DNA from: Kouleothrix aurantiaca
Lineage (GTDB): Bacteria > Chloroflexota > Chloroflexia > Chloroflexales > Roseiflexaceae
Length of the DNA: 22,890 nt
Reading direction: 5' to 3'
NCBI GenBank assembly: GCA_001399705.1
Contig: LJCR01000006.1
Location: forward strand, 1 to 22,890
Both the position numbers and the translations under genes were made by a program. A model generated the notes under the pieces. That model was not told the origin of the DNA. It saw nothing but the letters and a program-made list of their open reading frames with translations, and did not search any database. Shown in pieces: positions 7,734 to 15,177 of the stretch. Every line of letters starts with the position of its first letter. Position 1 is the first letter of the stretch.

Positions 7734-8160
7734 GGTTACTATCACCCCGATCGGCATCCCTGACGTCGAGGAAGTGCAGGGAATGTTTGACCTGGTGCTC
7801 AGCCAGCTCGCTCAGGGCATCACACCCGTCGAAACCGCGCTGGAGGTGGGCATCACTGAATTGGAGAACGTCGAGCGCGTCAGCGGCGTGCTCGAGGCCG
7901 CCAAGACCGGCGCCCGCAAGTTCCTGGAAAAGGTGATGCAGCACGCCGGCCTGACCTCGACCATGACCGACACGCGCGCGCTCACGCTCGTCGAGCCGAC
8001 CGAGACCGAGAGCTTTGACAGCGACAAGCTCAAGTCGCTCATCGCCGACCTGGTCGGCAATGGCGGCCGCGACGCGGAGATCGCAGGCCTGCTGGCCAAG
8101 TGCCGTAAGAAGAACAAGCGCGCCGGCTACCTGATGGTGAAGGCGCGAAGCGGCGAATAG
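7723..8160 (+). CDS. Hypothetical protein, 145 aa
   Basis: Family not recognised. The protein is mainly helical: a strand-like N-terminus (TTEVTITPIGIPDVEEV), amphipathic helices over about 20-75, a Thr/Glu-rich linker, and a basic C-terminus KCRKKNKRAGYLMVKARSGE. The start at 7723 is chosen because GGAG lies 9 nt upstream and the 11-nt overlap with the preceding gene implies coupling. It sits third in the cluster after the sigma-region-4-like gene, so a linked regulatory or structural role is possible but unproven. Confidence 0.65.
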   Translation: MTTEVTITPIGIPDVEEVQGMFDLVLSQLAQGITPVETALEVGITELENVERVSGVLEAAKTGARKFLEKVMQHAGLTSTMTDTRALTLVEPTETESFDSDKLKSLIADLVGNGGRDAEIAGLLAKCRKKNKRAGYLMVKARSGE

Positions 8161-8184
8161 CCGTTCAGCAACAAGGAGAAACCA

Positions 8185-8937
8185 ATGCGCCCTATCACAC
8201 GCGCCGCGATCGCGGCGTTTGTCGCGCTGCACCTCTTTGCCGCCACCGCTCGCGCGGCCGCCGCGCCGGACTACCTGACAGGGTGTAGCGCACCCGTTCA
8301 CCCGGTCACCTGCTTCGTCGTCGAAGGCTTCGCGCACGAGAGCACCCAAAATCGAACAATGTGGGAGCTGATCAACGACGCGCAGACGCCGGCGACGGTC
8401 AGCTACTACCTGTACAACCCGACCACCGGCACCTCGGTGTACGAGCAGCCCGCTGCGGCGGTGGTTCAGCCAGGCGGGCACCTCGAGTACCCTGACATCC
8501 ACGACGTTCAGCGCACCGATTGGACGCCTGACTCGCTCATCGGCGTGTTCACGAGCGACATCACGATGACACTGCAAATCATCGGCCCGACCGTCCAGTG
8601 CCCGCGCGCCGCGGCCGGCAACATCACCTGCACCGAGGTTCACGCGGTCGCTGGCGCCGAGTTCTACAGTTTTTATAATCAGATGGAAAACCCGAACGCG
8701 GTCTGGATCCACACGCTCTACATCGGCGGCGTGGCCCAGGCGCCCTTCAGCGACGTCATGAGCGGGCCTGAGACCAAGCAGTACGCAACGGGTATGGGCC
8801 AGGAGCAGGGCGTGCAGATCGCCGCGGCGCCGCTGGCTTGGCAGGCCAGGACGACGCGCTACACCGGCGGGCCGCTGCCGCCGCGCTACCAGCCGCCGCT
8901 GAACAACAAGCTGTACCTGCCAATCGCCACCTGTTAG
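8185..8937 (+). CDS. Secreted hypothetical protein with signal peptide, 250 aa
   Basis: The N-terminus has the tripartite shape of a Sec signal peptide: MRPITR, then a hydrophobic stretch AAIAAFVALHLFAA, then ARAAAA as a likely signal peptidase I site near residue 26. The mature part is rich in Thr, Tyr, Pro and Gly, with several Cys that could form disulfides (near 32, 42, 138, 149 and the C-terminal Cys250). It ends in NNKLYLPIATC; a terminal LYLP-type motif is common on exported Chloroflexota proteins, from memory. It is probably an extracellular beta-rich protein. AAGGAG precedes the start. It closes the cluster, with a hairpin terminator 18 nt downstream. Confidence 0.75.
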   Translation: MRPITRAAIAAFVALHLFAATARAAAAPDYLTGCSAPVHPVTCFVVEGFAHESTQNRTMWELINDAQTPATVSYYLYNPTTGTSVYEQPAAAVVQPGGHLEYPDIHDVQRTDWTPDSLIGVFTSDITMTLQIIGPTVQCPRAAAGNITCTEVHAVAGAEFYSFYNQMENPNAVWIHTLYIGGVAQAPFSDVMSGPETKQYATGMGQEQGVQIAAAPLAWQARTTRYTGGPLPPRYQPPLNNKLYLPIATC

Positions 8938-8954
8938 TCGCATACCAAACCGTC

Positions 8955-8981
8955 AAAGCCGGCCCTTCGTGGGCCGGCTTT
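8955..8981 (+). terminator. Strong terminator hairpin after the secreted-protein gene
   Basis: AAAGCCGGCCC (8955-8965) pairs perfectly with GGGCCGGCTTT (8971-8981) around a 5-nt loop. The stem is GC-rich and ends in TTT, as expected for an intrinsic terminator. It is symmetric enough to act on both strands. It separates the 6967-8937 cluster from the next gene. Confidence 0.8.
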
Positions 8982-9005
8982 GCTATGCCGAAAAGGAGGC
9001 ACCCA

Positions 9006-9935
9006 ATGATCGTCGTTTCCGCATCGCAACGCACCGACATTCCGGCGTTTTACTCTAGGTGGTTCATGCAGCGCGTCAGAGCCGGCTTTGCCGAGGTCAA
9101 GAACCCCTACAGCGCGCAGGTCTACCGCGTCTCGCTGCTGCCCGAGGATGTTCACGCGATTGTTTTTTGGACCAAGAACTTCGCGCCGATGATCAAGCAC
9201 CTCGACGAGCTCGATGCGCGTGGCCTGGATTTCTACGTCCAGTACACCATCAACGGATTCACGCTCGACGAGCGCACCCGGCCGATGGAGGCGAGAGTGC
9301 CGCGCCCCGAGATCGTGCTGCGCGGCTTCCGCGCGATCACCGAGCGCTACAGTCGACAGCATGTCCTGTGGCGCTACCACCCGATCACGTTCAGCCAGGT
9401 CTGCACACCAGAGTGGCACCTCCAGAAGTTCGCCGAGCTGGCTGAGATGCTGGCCGGCCTGACGGAGCGCTGTGTGGTCGGCTTCCACGACAGCATGAAG
9501 AAAGTCGACCGCAACATGGGGCTGCTGCCGAGGGAGCTGCACGCCTACGAGCCGCCAGTCGAGACGCAGATCCAGGTCATCCGCGAGATGGCGCGGATCG
9601 CCGGCGGCGTCGGGATAACCCTGCAAACCTGCGCCGAGGATTTCGCCGCGCTCGGAGCGGTCGAGGGCGGTGGGTTGGTCGAAAGAGGTTCTTGCATCGA
9701 CAAGGGGCTGCTCGACCGCTTATGGCCGCACAAAGCGCAGGCGATGGCTGCCTACCCGAGCCGCGAGCAGTGCGGCTGCTACCACAACCGCGACCTTGGC
9801 CAATATGACACATGCCTCCACCAGTGTGCGTACTGCTACGCGGTCAACAGCCACCAGGTCGCGCTCCAGCGCTACAAATCACACGATCCGCTGAACGACA
9901 CGCGGAATGCTCCCTACAAGCCACCAGTTGAGTAG
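9006..9935 (+). CDS. DUF1848 family protein with C-terminal CxxxCxxC motif
   Basis: A 309-aa protein recognised as DUF1848 by its N-terminus (IVVSASQRTDIPAFYSRWFM), the IVFWTKNFAPM segment near 48-60 and its C-terminal cysteine cluster. That cluster is C256-x-C258 followed by C270-x3-C274-x2-C277, the last three having the spacing of a radical-SAM [4Fe-4S] site. The position is C-terminal rather than N-terminal, and the biochemical activity of DUF1848 is, to my knowledge, not established; comparison with spore-photoproduct-lyase-like enzymes is inference. The start at 9006 is supported by AGGAGG 6 nt upstream. It lies just after the terminator and probably has its own promoter. Confidence 0.85.
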   Translation: MIVVSASQRTDIPAFYSRWFMQRVRAGFAEVKNPYSAQVYRVSLLPEDVHAIVFWTKNFAPMIKHLDELDARGLDFYVQYTINGFTLDERTRPMEARVPRPEIVLRGFRAITERYSRQHVLWRYHPITFSQVCTPEWHLQKFAELAEMLAGLTERCVVGFHDSMKKVDRNMGLLPRELHAYEPPVETQIQVIREMARIAGGVGITLQTCAEDFAALGAVEGGGLVERGSCIDKGLLDRLWPHKAQAMAAYPSREQCGCYHNRDLGQYDTCLHQCAYCYAVNSHQVALQRYKSHDPLNDTRNAPYKPPVE

Positions 9936-10032
9936 TCGGATGCCCATCGCTCAGCGCCTGCGTGATCAGCGCCGCCATAGTCCATTGTCAGGAACGCTGC
10001 CCAGAGCGCCCATTGCACCGATGCTACCGCTG

Positions 10033-10872
10033 CTACCGCTCGGGCGGCTCCTGGACGCGGCGCAGTTCCCCCAGCCTCCTCGCCTTCTTCGCCTTCTGTA
10101 GCGCGCGCTTCTCGCCATTTTTGTCGATCGAGTATCTGGTGCGCCGGGCCTTCCCGCTCGGGTCACGCCACGCGACCTCGAACACCGCATGACCACACAC
10201 GGTGCGGCGACTGATACCCAGCTCGCCGGTATTGCTGTTGGCATAGCCGATAACGGTGCGGTCGGTGCGCGGTTTGCCGATCCGCGCCTCGGTATGGTCG
10301 CGCCAGGCAACGGCCGCGTCAAGCGCGGCGAGGCGGTCGCCATATTTTAGGTCGCTGAAGAATGCCTGGTGACGCTCCTTCCGCCAGAACACGCGCACCA
10401 TATAGCCGTGCGTGGCGGTGATGCGCCGGCCATCCGGTTGGCGCCCCGCGTCGCGATCGATGCGGGTCACGCCCTTGTACTTGGTGGTCTTCATGCGCGC
10501 TGGCCCAGTGTTACGTCGCCGGCGGCGGGCTGGAATGGGCGGCTCAGCGACGATCGGCGGCTGATAGTCGATCTGCTGATCAAGGTCATAGCGCAATGCG
10601 CGTAGGTCGAGATCTGGTGGTGGAGCTTCACGGAACGGTGGTGCGTCGCCGAGCACCAAGCCATCAGTCGGCGGCTGCACGAGCCGTGCTTCAGGCAACC
10701 ACAGGACATAGCCGCTGGCGATGCGCGCGCCGTTGGAGAGGGTCAATGGCTGTGATTCCCATTGCACATAGGCCTCCGCAATGTCTTGGGCCTGCGCATC
10801 GAGATCGCCACGCGTAAACGACGCACGTAGACCCACAAATACCCGCCCGCTCCGCCGTCTGACTGTCTTCAT
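10033..10872 (-). CDS. AP2-like DNA-binding protein, 279 aa
   Basis: Residues about 127-195 fit an AP2/ERF-type domain: TKYKGVTRIDR, then YMVRVFWRKERHQAFFSDL, then a helix LAALDAAVAWRDHTEARIG. This is the three-strand-plus-helix pattern found in plant AP2 factors and in bacterial or phage HNH/homing proteins. A second, more diverged unit follows (about 205-265, with ISRR, HAVFEVAWRDPSGKARRTRYS and a basic helix). The N-terminal 120 residues are Pro/Arg-rich and carry no nuclease motif I can see. A GGAGG site lies on the minus strand just upstream of the ATG. It is probably a sequence-specific DNA-binding protein of mobile-element origin; the target is unknown. Confidence 0.75.
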   Translation of the reverse strand: MKTVRRRSGRVFVGLRASFTRGDLDAQAQDIAEAYVQWESQPLTLSNGARIASGYVLWLPEARLVQPPTDGLVLGDAPPFREAPPPDLDLRALRYDLDQQIDYQPPIVAEPPIPARRRRRNTGPARMKTTKYKGVTRIDRDAGRQPDGRRITATHGYMVRVFWRKERHQAFFSDLKYGDRLAALDAAVAWRDHTEARIGKPRTDRTVIGYANSNTGELGISRRTVCGHAVFEVAWRDPSGKARRTRYSIDKNGEKRALQKAKKARRLGELRRVQEPPER

Positions 10873-11013
10873 ATAGTCCTCCGCCGTATCAGATCGCCAT
10901 AATCTTGTCTGGTTTTGGGCGAATTGTCAAACAGGCGAGCCGCACATATGCCATGGTGATCAGCGTGGCGGCCTATCGACATCCCCGATCGACAGAGTGT
11001 CTGGAGGTAGCAC

Positions 11014-11493
11014 ATGACAACGCCGGCAGAACTCATTACGCACTTCCGCACCACGTCCGATATCCCGGCTTTCCTGAAGGTATGCAGCGTCGGTGAGCTG
11101 CGCCAGCTGACGTGCGCCTACCGCTCCTCGCATGGCCTCCAGGAAAGCAATGGACGCACGATGTACCCTAATTTGCTACCTGATCACCAAGGCACGTCGT
11201 CCTATCGGCGATCAACCAGGGTTCTCCACCCGCGATCGACCCGCATTAAATTCCAAAAACAGGTAAAAATTCAGCCGAAAAGACCAGGGAATACTGCCCC
11301 TAATTGCCCGAAGCTCTCCACGTGTGGATTGCGACATCGGGAACTGAGTTTGATAAGCAAGCTCAGTTCCCGGTCACAACCTGTGTCAAGTGCGGATGCT
11401 GCCAAACAACGCTGTGCAGCAGTCGGTTATAATCGCGGTGTTCGATATGCACTTGGTCTGGACTACATGCCGCTTACACGGCATAGTATGTAG
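11014..11493 (+). pseudogene. Possible truncated small gene with good start signals
   Basis: GGAGGT (11003-11008) precedes an ATG at 11014, and the first 45 or so codons (MTTPAELITHFRTTSDIPAF onward) have the look of a real protein. Beyond roughly 11160 the frame stays open to 11493 but the amino-acid sequence becomes irregular (Ser/Arg/Pro/Thr-rich, no pattern). It runs through the long hairpin at 11338-11372. I read it as the 5' remnant of a gene disrupted by later insertion. A genuine 159-aa protein cannot be excluded. Confidence 0.35.
11338..11372. repeat. Long hairpin, 15-bp arms
   Basis: Bases 11338-11352 pair with 11358-11372 (CGGGAACTGAG outside, with one G-T wobble inside) around the 5-nt loop ATAAG. 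No T tract follows, so it does not look like a simple terminator. It could be a structured RNA element, a single-strand recombination site or an insertion scar. Confidence 0.6.
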
Positions 11494-11671
11494 CCTGTGT
11501 GGTGAGCCCAATGATTTGGTCAGCCAGACATGTGAGCCTTTTCTTTCCTCAACGCGGTCAGGGCGCTGCACAGCAGGCCGAGTCAAGACTTCGTCAGGAT
11601 GGTATAGCCGCCTTAAAGGGGATGGCGTGCGATATCGACAGCTGGTGGTGTTGGGATGTCTTGACCGGTCT

Positions 11672-11824
11672 GTGTCGTGCGACCTAAGAACTGGCTCTTG
11701 CGCAAAGATCGTGCTATAGCTTGGGCGATCTTTTGTCTGTGCCACAAAGCCCTTTCCGGTATCGGATAGATTCAGCCCCTAGCACGGAAGATGCGCAAGA
11801 GCCAGTTTTTGGGTCGCATGACAC
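11672..11824. mobile_element. MITE-like element with 33-bp inverted repeats
   Basis: Positions 11672-11704 and 11792-11824 are inverted repeats matching at 30 of 33 positions, both carrying the core ACTGGCTCTTGCGCA at their inner ends. They enclose about 87 bp with no gene. Inside lies a further hairpin, AAAGATCG (11704-11711) with CGATCTTT (11726-11733). Size, symmetry and lack of coding fit a non-autonomous miniature transposable element. No clear target-site duplication was found flanking it. Confidence 0.55.
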
Positions 11825-11871
11825 CTTGCAGGTTGAACTGACCTACATAGTAGTCCAATCTCATAATATTA

Positions 11872-11890
11872 TGTGACGATAGGTGTCACA
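11872..11890. promoter_or_regulatory. Operator-like palindrome upstream of the operon
   Basis: TGTGAC (11872-11877) and GTCACA (11885-11890) form an inverted repeat with a 7-nt centre, directly downstream of the AT-rich segment 11861-11871. The half-sites resemble those of CRP/FNR-type regulators, but the spacing is 3 bp too wide for the standard site. It is placed where a repressor or activator of the five-gene operon could act. Confidence 0.4.
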
Positions 11891-12092
11891 CGTACTGCGT
11901 ATGATTAACTATTGCCGCAACGTTCTGCATATTACTGCTCCTAGCGTAGCTTTGGAATACTGGCAGTTACGGCCAAGCCACTGCTGTCAGCAATGGTCAT
12001 CCGGATTATTCCAAATCAATGCGTGGGTCAGTAACTTCCGGCTCTTCAAAGACAAAGCGGTAGGCAATTCGCGCAACAGCCAGGTTGTAAGC

Positions 12093-12098
12093 AGGAGG
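12093..12098 (+). promoter_or_regulatory. Ribosome binding site that fixes the SIS-HAD start
   Basis: A perfect AGGAGG ends 6 nt before the ATG at 12105. None of the earlier in-frame starts (from 11883) has such a site, so 12105 is preferred. Confidence 0.75.
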
Positions 12099-12104
12099 CT
12101 AGTT

Positions 12105-14069
12105 ATGGGAAAACCCTACGCTTCCGAGTTAGCGGCCCTTAAGGCGACGTACGAGCAATTAATGACTGCGCCTATTGACCTGTTGGCACAGGCCCTAGCG
12201 GCCTGTGCATCCATGCCCCTTATCGTTGTTGGATCGGGAGGATCGCTAACAGCAGCCCATTTTACAACATGGCTTCATCAGCGTTACACGGGTAATATTG
12301 CTAAGGCTGTCACCCCTCTCGAGTTTGTGTCCGCATCACTGTCCTTGTCGGAGATCGGTATACTATTTGTAAGTGCTAGTGGACGAAACCCAGATATTAT
12401 CGGGGCATTCAAGCATGCTGTAAAGCATGGGCCAAAGCACATTATCATCATTTGTTCCGATGCTGATAGTCCGCTCGCGCATCTGGCAAAAGGGTATCAA
12501 TGGATTAATTGCATCACGTTCGAACTCCCTGTCAAGAAAGATGGTTTCCTCGCTACCAATTCCTTACTAGCGACAATGATGTATCTTTGCCGCGGATATG
12601 TAGCTACTTTGATAACAGCCGAAGAGTTACCGGCAACGTATGCAAACCTCATCTCTTTATTCAATCCACAGGGGCAAATCGATGACTATCTACGCGAGCA
12701 ATGCCGTCTGTTGTGGGAAAGAGACACGCTGATTGTGTTGTATAGCACGACAACGCAGATGGCAGCATTCGATCTCGAATCGAAATGTACCGAAGCTGCG
12801 CTTGGCCATGTGCAAATCGCTGATTATCGTAACTTCGCCCATGGGCGTCATCATTGGTTAGCCAAACGAGGGTTTTCCACAGGTGTAATTGCCTTTGTGA
12901 CAGACGACGATCGTGAGCTTGCTCAGCGTACTCTTCGCCTATTACCTTCTGATATTGTTGTGATCCATGTTAATATTCAAAGTGGCGGTATCCGTGCCAG
13001 CTTCGCGGCGCTCATTGCCGCATTGTATATCGTAGGGTTAGCTGGCGAGGCTTGCGGGATCGACCCTGGACGCCCAGGAGTGCCGCCATTCGGGCGGAAA
13101 ATCTATCACTTACGTGCGCTGGAAACAATACCGAAAAACGATCATCAAGTTGACCCTCCTGCTATTAGAGCGATCGAACGCAAAACACATACGACACTAG
13201 ATATCTTGCATGCGCGTGGCGAATTGGCTTTCTGGAAGGCAGCCTATGCTACCTTTACACGATCACTATGCCAAGCCTCATTCAGAGCCATTGTGTTAGA
13301 CTATGATGGTACACTCTGCGATCAAACTAAGCGAACTGCGGGTTTGCAGAACCCAGTGACTGAGCACCTTCACCGTCTTTTACAGGCAGGTATCGCCATT
13401 AGTATTGCAACTGGTCGTGGCAGGTCGGTCAGACAGGAACTGTGCAAGGCGATTCCTGAACATTGGTGGTCACGCATCTTAGTGGGCTACTATAACGGAG
13501 CTGACATTGGTTTCCTCAGCGATGAAAATCATCCGAATGGGACAGACTTGCCTTGTGAAGCACTTCGACCGATTGCAATGGAACTCCAATCACACACACG
13601 TTTACAATCGTTAGCGACATGCACGTGCCGCCCAATGCAACTCACGGTTGAACTGACGCCACCGGCATCTTTCGACATTGTATGGGGTATTGTACAGAAT
13701 ATCGTACATTTAACCGTAGCCACTGGTGTCACGATGGTTCGTTCCAGCCATTCCATTGATGTGCTTGCTCCGACCATTTCAAAACGGGCAGTCGTGGATA
13801 GGACTGCAGCCGTGACAGGAATTGATCCTGAGCAAATATTGTGCATTGGTGATTGCGGGCGATGGCCAGGGAACGATTTTGCCCTTCTTGCGGCCCCGCT
13901 CGCTTTGAGTGCTGATGAAGTATCAACTGATTCTGCGACAGGCTGGAACCTTGCGCCCGTTGGTTATCGCGGTATACAGGCTACCCTTGCGTATCTCCAA
14001 GCACTCGAGACTCAAGGATCCTTTTTGCGTTGGAATGCGCAAGCGATGGAGCGTGAGGTAACTTTATGA
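12105..14069 (+). CDS. SIS-domain (sugar isomerase) / HAD phosphatase fusion, 654 aa
   Basis: The N-terminal 350 residues form a double SIS (phosphosugar-binding) module of the GlmS/AgaS type: GSGGS at 43-47, VSASGRNPD near 89-97, and a second SIS lobe around 205-345. The C-terminal part is a HAD phosphohydrolase with all four motifs: D399-Y-D401-G-T (nucleophile and acid), T436 in SIATGRGRS, K560, and G-D583 followed by G-N590-D591. The large segment between motifs I and III suggests a type-II cap, as in Cof/phosphomannomutase-like HADs. The fusion suggests sequential isomerisation and dephosphorylation, or removal, of a phosphosugar; the substrate is unknown. It is the first gene of the operon and overlaps the next by 4 nt. 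Base composition is lower in GC than the flanking regions, consistent with transfer. Confidence 0.85.
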   Translation: MGKPYASELAALKATYEQLMTAPIDLLAQALAACASMPLIVVGSGGSLTAAHFTTWLHQRYTGNIAKAVTPLEFVSASLSLSEIGILFVSASGRNPDIIGAFKHAVKHGPKHIIIICSDADSPLAHLAKGYQWINCITFELPVKKDGFLATNSLLATMMYLCRGYVATLITAEELPATYANLISLFNPQGQIDDYLREQCRLLWERDTLIVLYSTTTQMAAFDLESKCTEAALGHVQIADYRNFAHGRHHWLAKRGFSTGVIAFVTDDDRELAQRTLRLLPSDIVVIHVNIQSGGIRASFAALIAALYIVGLAGEACGIDPGRPGVPPFGRKIYHLRALETIPKNDHQVDPPAIRAIERKTHTTLDILHARGELAFWKAAYATFTRSLCQASFRAIVLDYDGTLCDQTKRTAGLQNPVTEHLHRLLQAGIAISIATGRGRSVRQELCKAIPEHWWSRILVGYYNGADIGFLSDENHPNGTDLPCEALRPIAMELQSHTRLQSLATCTCRPMQLTVELTPPASFDIVWGIVQNIVHLTVATGVTMVRSSHSIDVLAPTISKRAVVDRTAAVTGIDPEQILCIGDCGRWPGNDFALLAAPLALSADEVSTDSATGWNLAPVGYRGIQATLAYLQALETQGSFLRWNAQAMEREVTL

Positions 14070-15169
14070 GACAGGAACTGGCACTCCGCATCCTAAGTGA
14101 AGTAATGCACTGGGATACATCGAAATCACGAGAGGAGTTTACTTGGCTACGTCTAATGTCGCGCCTCAAGTATAACCGTTACCAGGACTTTCTCGCTGGT
14201 GCACGTTTCATAGAGAGTCTGGTAGATTGGTTGCAGCAATTTGAACATGCCGATCGGGCGACGGCATACGAGTTTGTTCGGAACCATCTAGTTTACGTGA
14301 GTCATGCTGAAATGCAGCACCTCGTTGAACTCGCATATTCTGAAACCATCCGACCCTATCTTACAACTGCGGTTGCAACACGCCTGAATATTCCGACGTA
14401 TCGCGTTTGGTCCCAGCTAGATGCTCGACAGCTGTACACGAGGCTGCTACGTCAAACGCTGTTTCTGGCGCTTAGTGATGGAGCTCGCATAGATATCTTC
14501 CGCCGCTCAAATGTTGGTGCTATTAGTAATGAGCAAGTGCTGGTAACACCACAACCTAACAGTGCAAAATGGAATGGTTTGCTGCGCGATCTGCGAACCG
14601 ATTTGAATGATCCTTCAGCGCGATTTGCCTTCGTATTTCTCATCGACGATTTCGTAGGCAGCGGGACGACCCTTTTACGGTTGGATGATAATACCTGGGA
14701 AGGCAAATTGGTTACCTTCTTGAGAAATATCGAAGAGATAGCACAGACCCATTTAGAGCCACAGTGGAAGCTCGGCGTTCATCACTACATTGCAACACAC
14801 AAGGCATGCGAGAACTTGGATGAGCGCGAAGCCAAGGCCCGCCGATCCCCCGATGCCAAACAGTGGTTTCATGAAACTACATTTTCTTATGGCATGATTC
14901 TTCCAGCTGATCTACCTATCGATGAGCGGCGATATCAAGATCTCATGCGCCTTATTACTGTCTATTATGATTCCAGTATCGCAACCCGCCATTTTGAGAA
15001 GGGTGGAAGTGATGATGCTCGGCTCGGATTTGGCCACTGTGCGCTTCCCTTAGTGTTGGATCATAATACGCCTAACAATTCAATCGCCTTACTTTGGGCC
15101 GAGTCTGAAGATCCCAACTGCGCTCATGCAATGCGACCGCTGTTTCGCCGTAGGCAACGACATCTTTAA
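14066..15169 (+). CDS. Phosphoribosyltransferase-like protein, 367 aa
   Basis: The clearest motif is FLIDDFVGSGTTLL, with D194-D195 and the G198-S-G-T-T202 loop. This matches the PRPP-binding signature of type I phosphoribosyltransferases (hydrophobic strand, two acidic residues, then a G/T-rich loop). Around it, FAFV... gives the preceding core strand. The roughly 170 N-terminal residues are helical and unlike biosynthetic PRTases, and the protein is nearly twice the usual 180-210 aa. It resembles, from memory, the PRTase-CE group described in computational surveys of prokaryotic conflict systems; I could not search to confirm. It would transfer phosphoribose to, or remove it from, a base or nucleotide. 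Translation is coupled by the ATGA overlap with the SIS-HAD gene. Confidence 0.7.
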   Translation: MRQELALRILSEVMHWDTSKSREEFTWLRLMSRLKYNRYQDFLAGARFIESLVDWLQQFEHADRATAYEFVRNHLVYVSHAEMQHLVELAYSETIRPYLTTAVATRLNIPTYRVWSQLDARQLYTRLLRQTLFLALSDGARIDIFRRSNVGAISNEQVLVTPQPNSAKWNGLLRDLRTDLNDPSARFAFVFLIDDFVGSGTTLLRLDDNTWEGKLVTFLRNIEEIAQTHLEPQWKLGVHHYIATHKACENLDEREAKARRSPDAKQWFHETTFSYGMILPADLPIDERRYQDLMRLITVYYDSSIATRHFEKGGSDDARLGFGHCALPLVLDHNTPNNSIALLWAESEDPNCAHAMRPLFRRRQRHL

Positions 15170-15177
15170 GGTGGAAA

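Larger units (their letters stand above)
11494..12104. other. Gene-poor stretch upstream of the five-gene operon
   Basis: Apart from the inverted-repeat element at 11672-11824 and the palindrome at 11872-11890, I see no convincing gene. The frame of the SIS-HAD gene stays open upward to 11883, but its first 74 codons look non-coding (irregular, many Cys/Trp/Ser). I therefore treat 11891-12104 as a leader. An AT-rich CATAAT at 11862-11867 could be a -10 element; no well-spaced -35 is apparent. Confidence 0.45.

Noticed and set aside
7627..8943. 438-codon minus-strand frame
   Set aside because: It lies opposite three plus-strand genes with good start signals and a signal peptide. Its Arg/Val/Ala-rich composition is typical of antisense frames in GC-rich DNA.
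11705..11733. Intrinsic terminator inside the inverted-repeat element
   Set aside because: An 8-bp stem followed by TTTT exists, but the 14-nt loop is long and there is no upstream gene on that strand to terminate; it is treated as part of the element.
11386..11745. 119-codon minus-strand frame
   Set aside because: It runs through the left arm of the inverted-repeat element, has irregular composition and no match to any family I know. Its start has no ribosome binding site.
11872..11890. Canonical CRP site
   Set aside because: The half-sites match TGTGA/TCACA, but the 9-nt gap differs from the required 6 nt, so only an operator-like palindrome is claimed.
11883..12104. 74-codon upstream extension of the SIS-HAD frame
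   Set aside because: The frame is open, but the residues look like translated leader DNA. The palindrome at 11872-11890 overlaps its start, and a perfect AGGAGG precedes the ATG at 12105.
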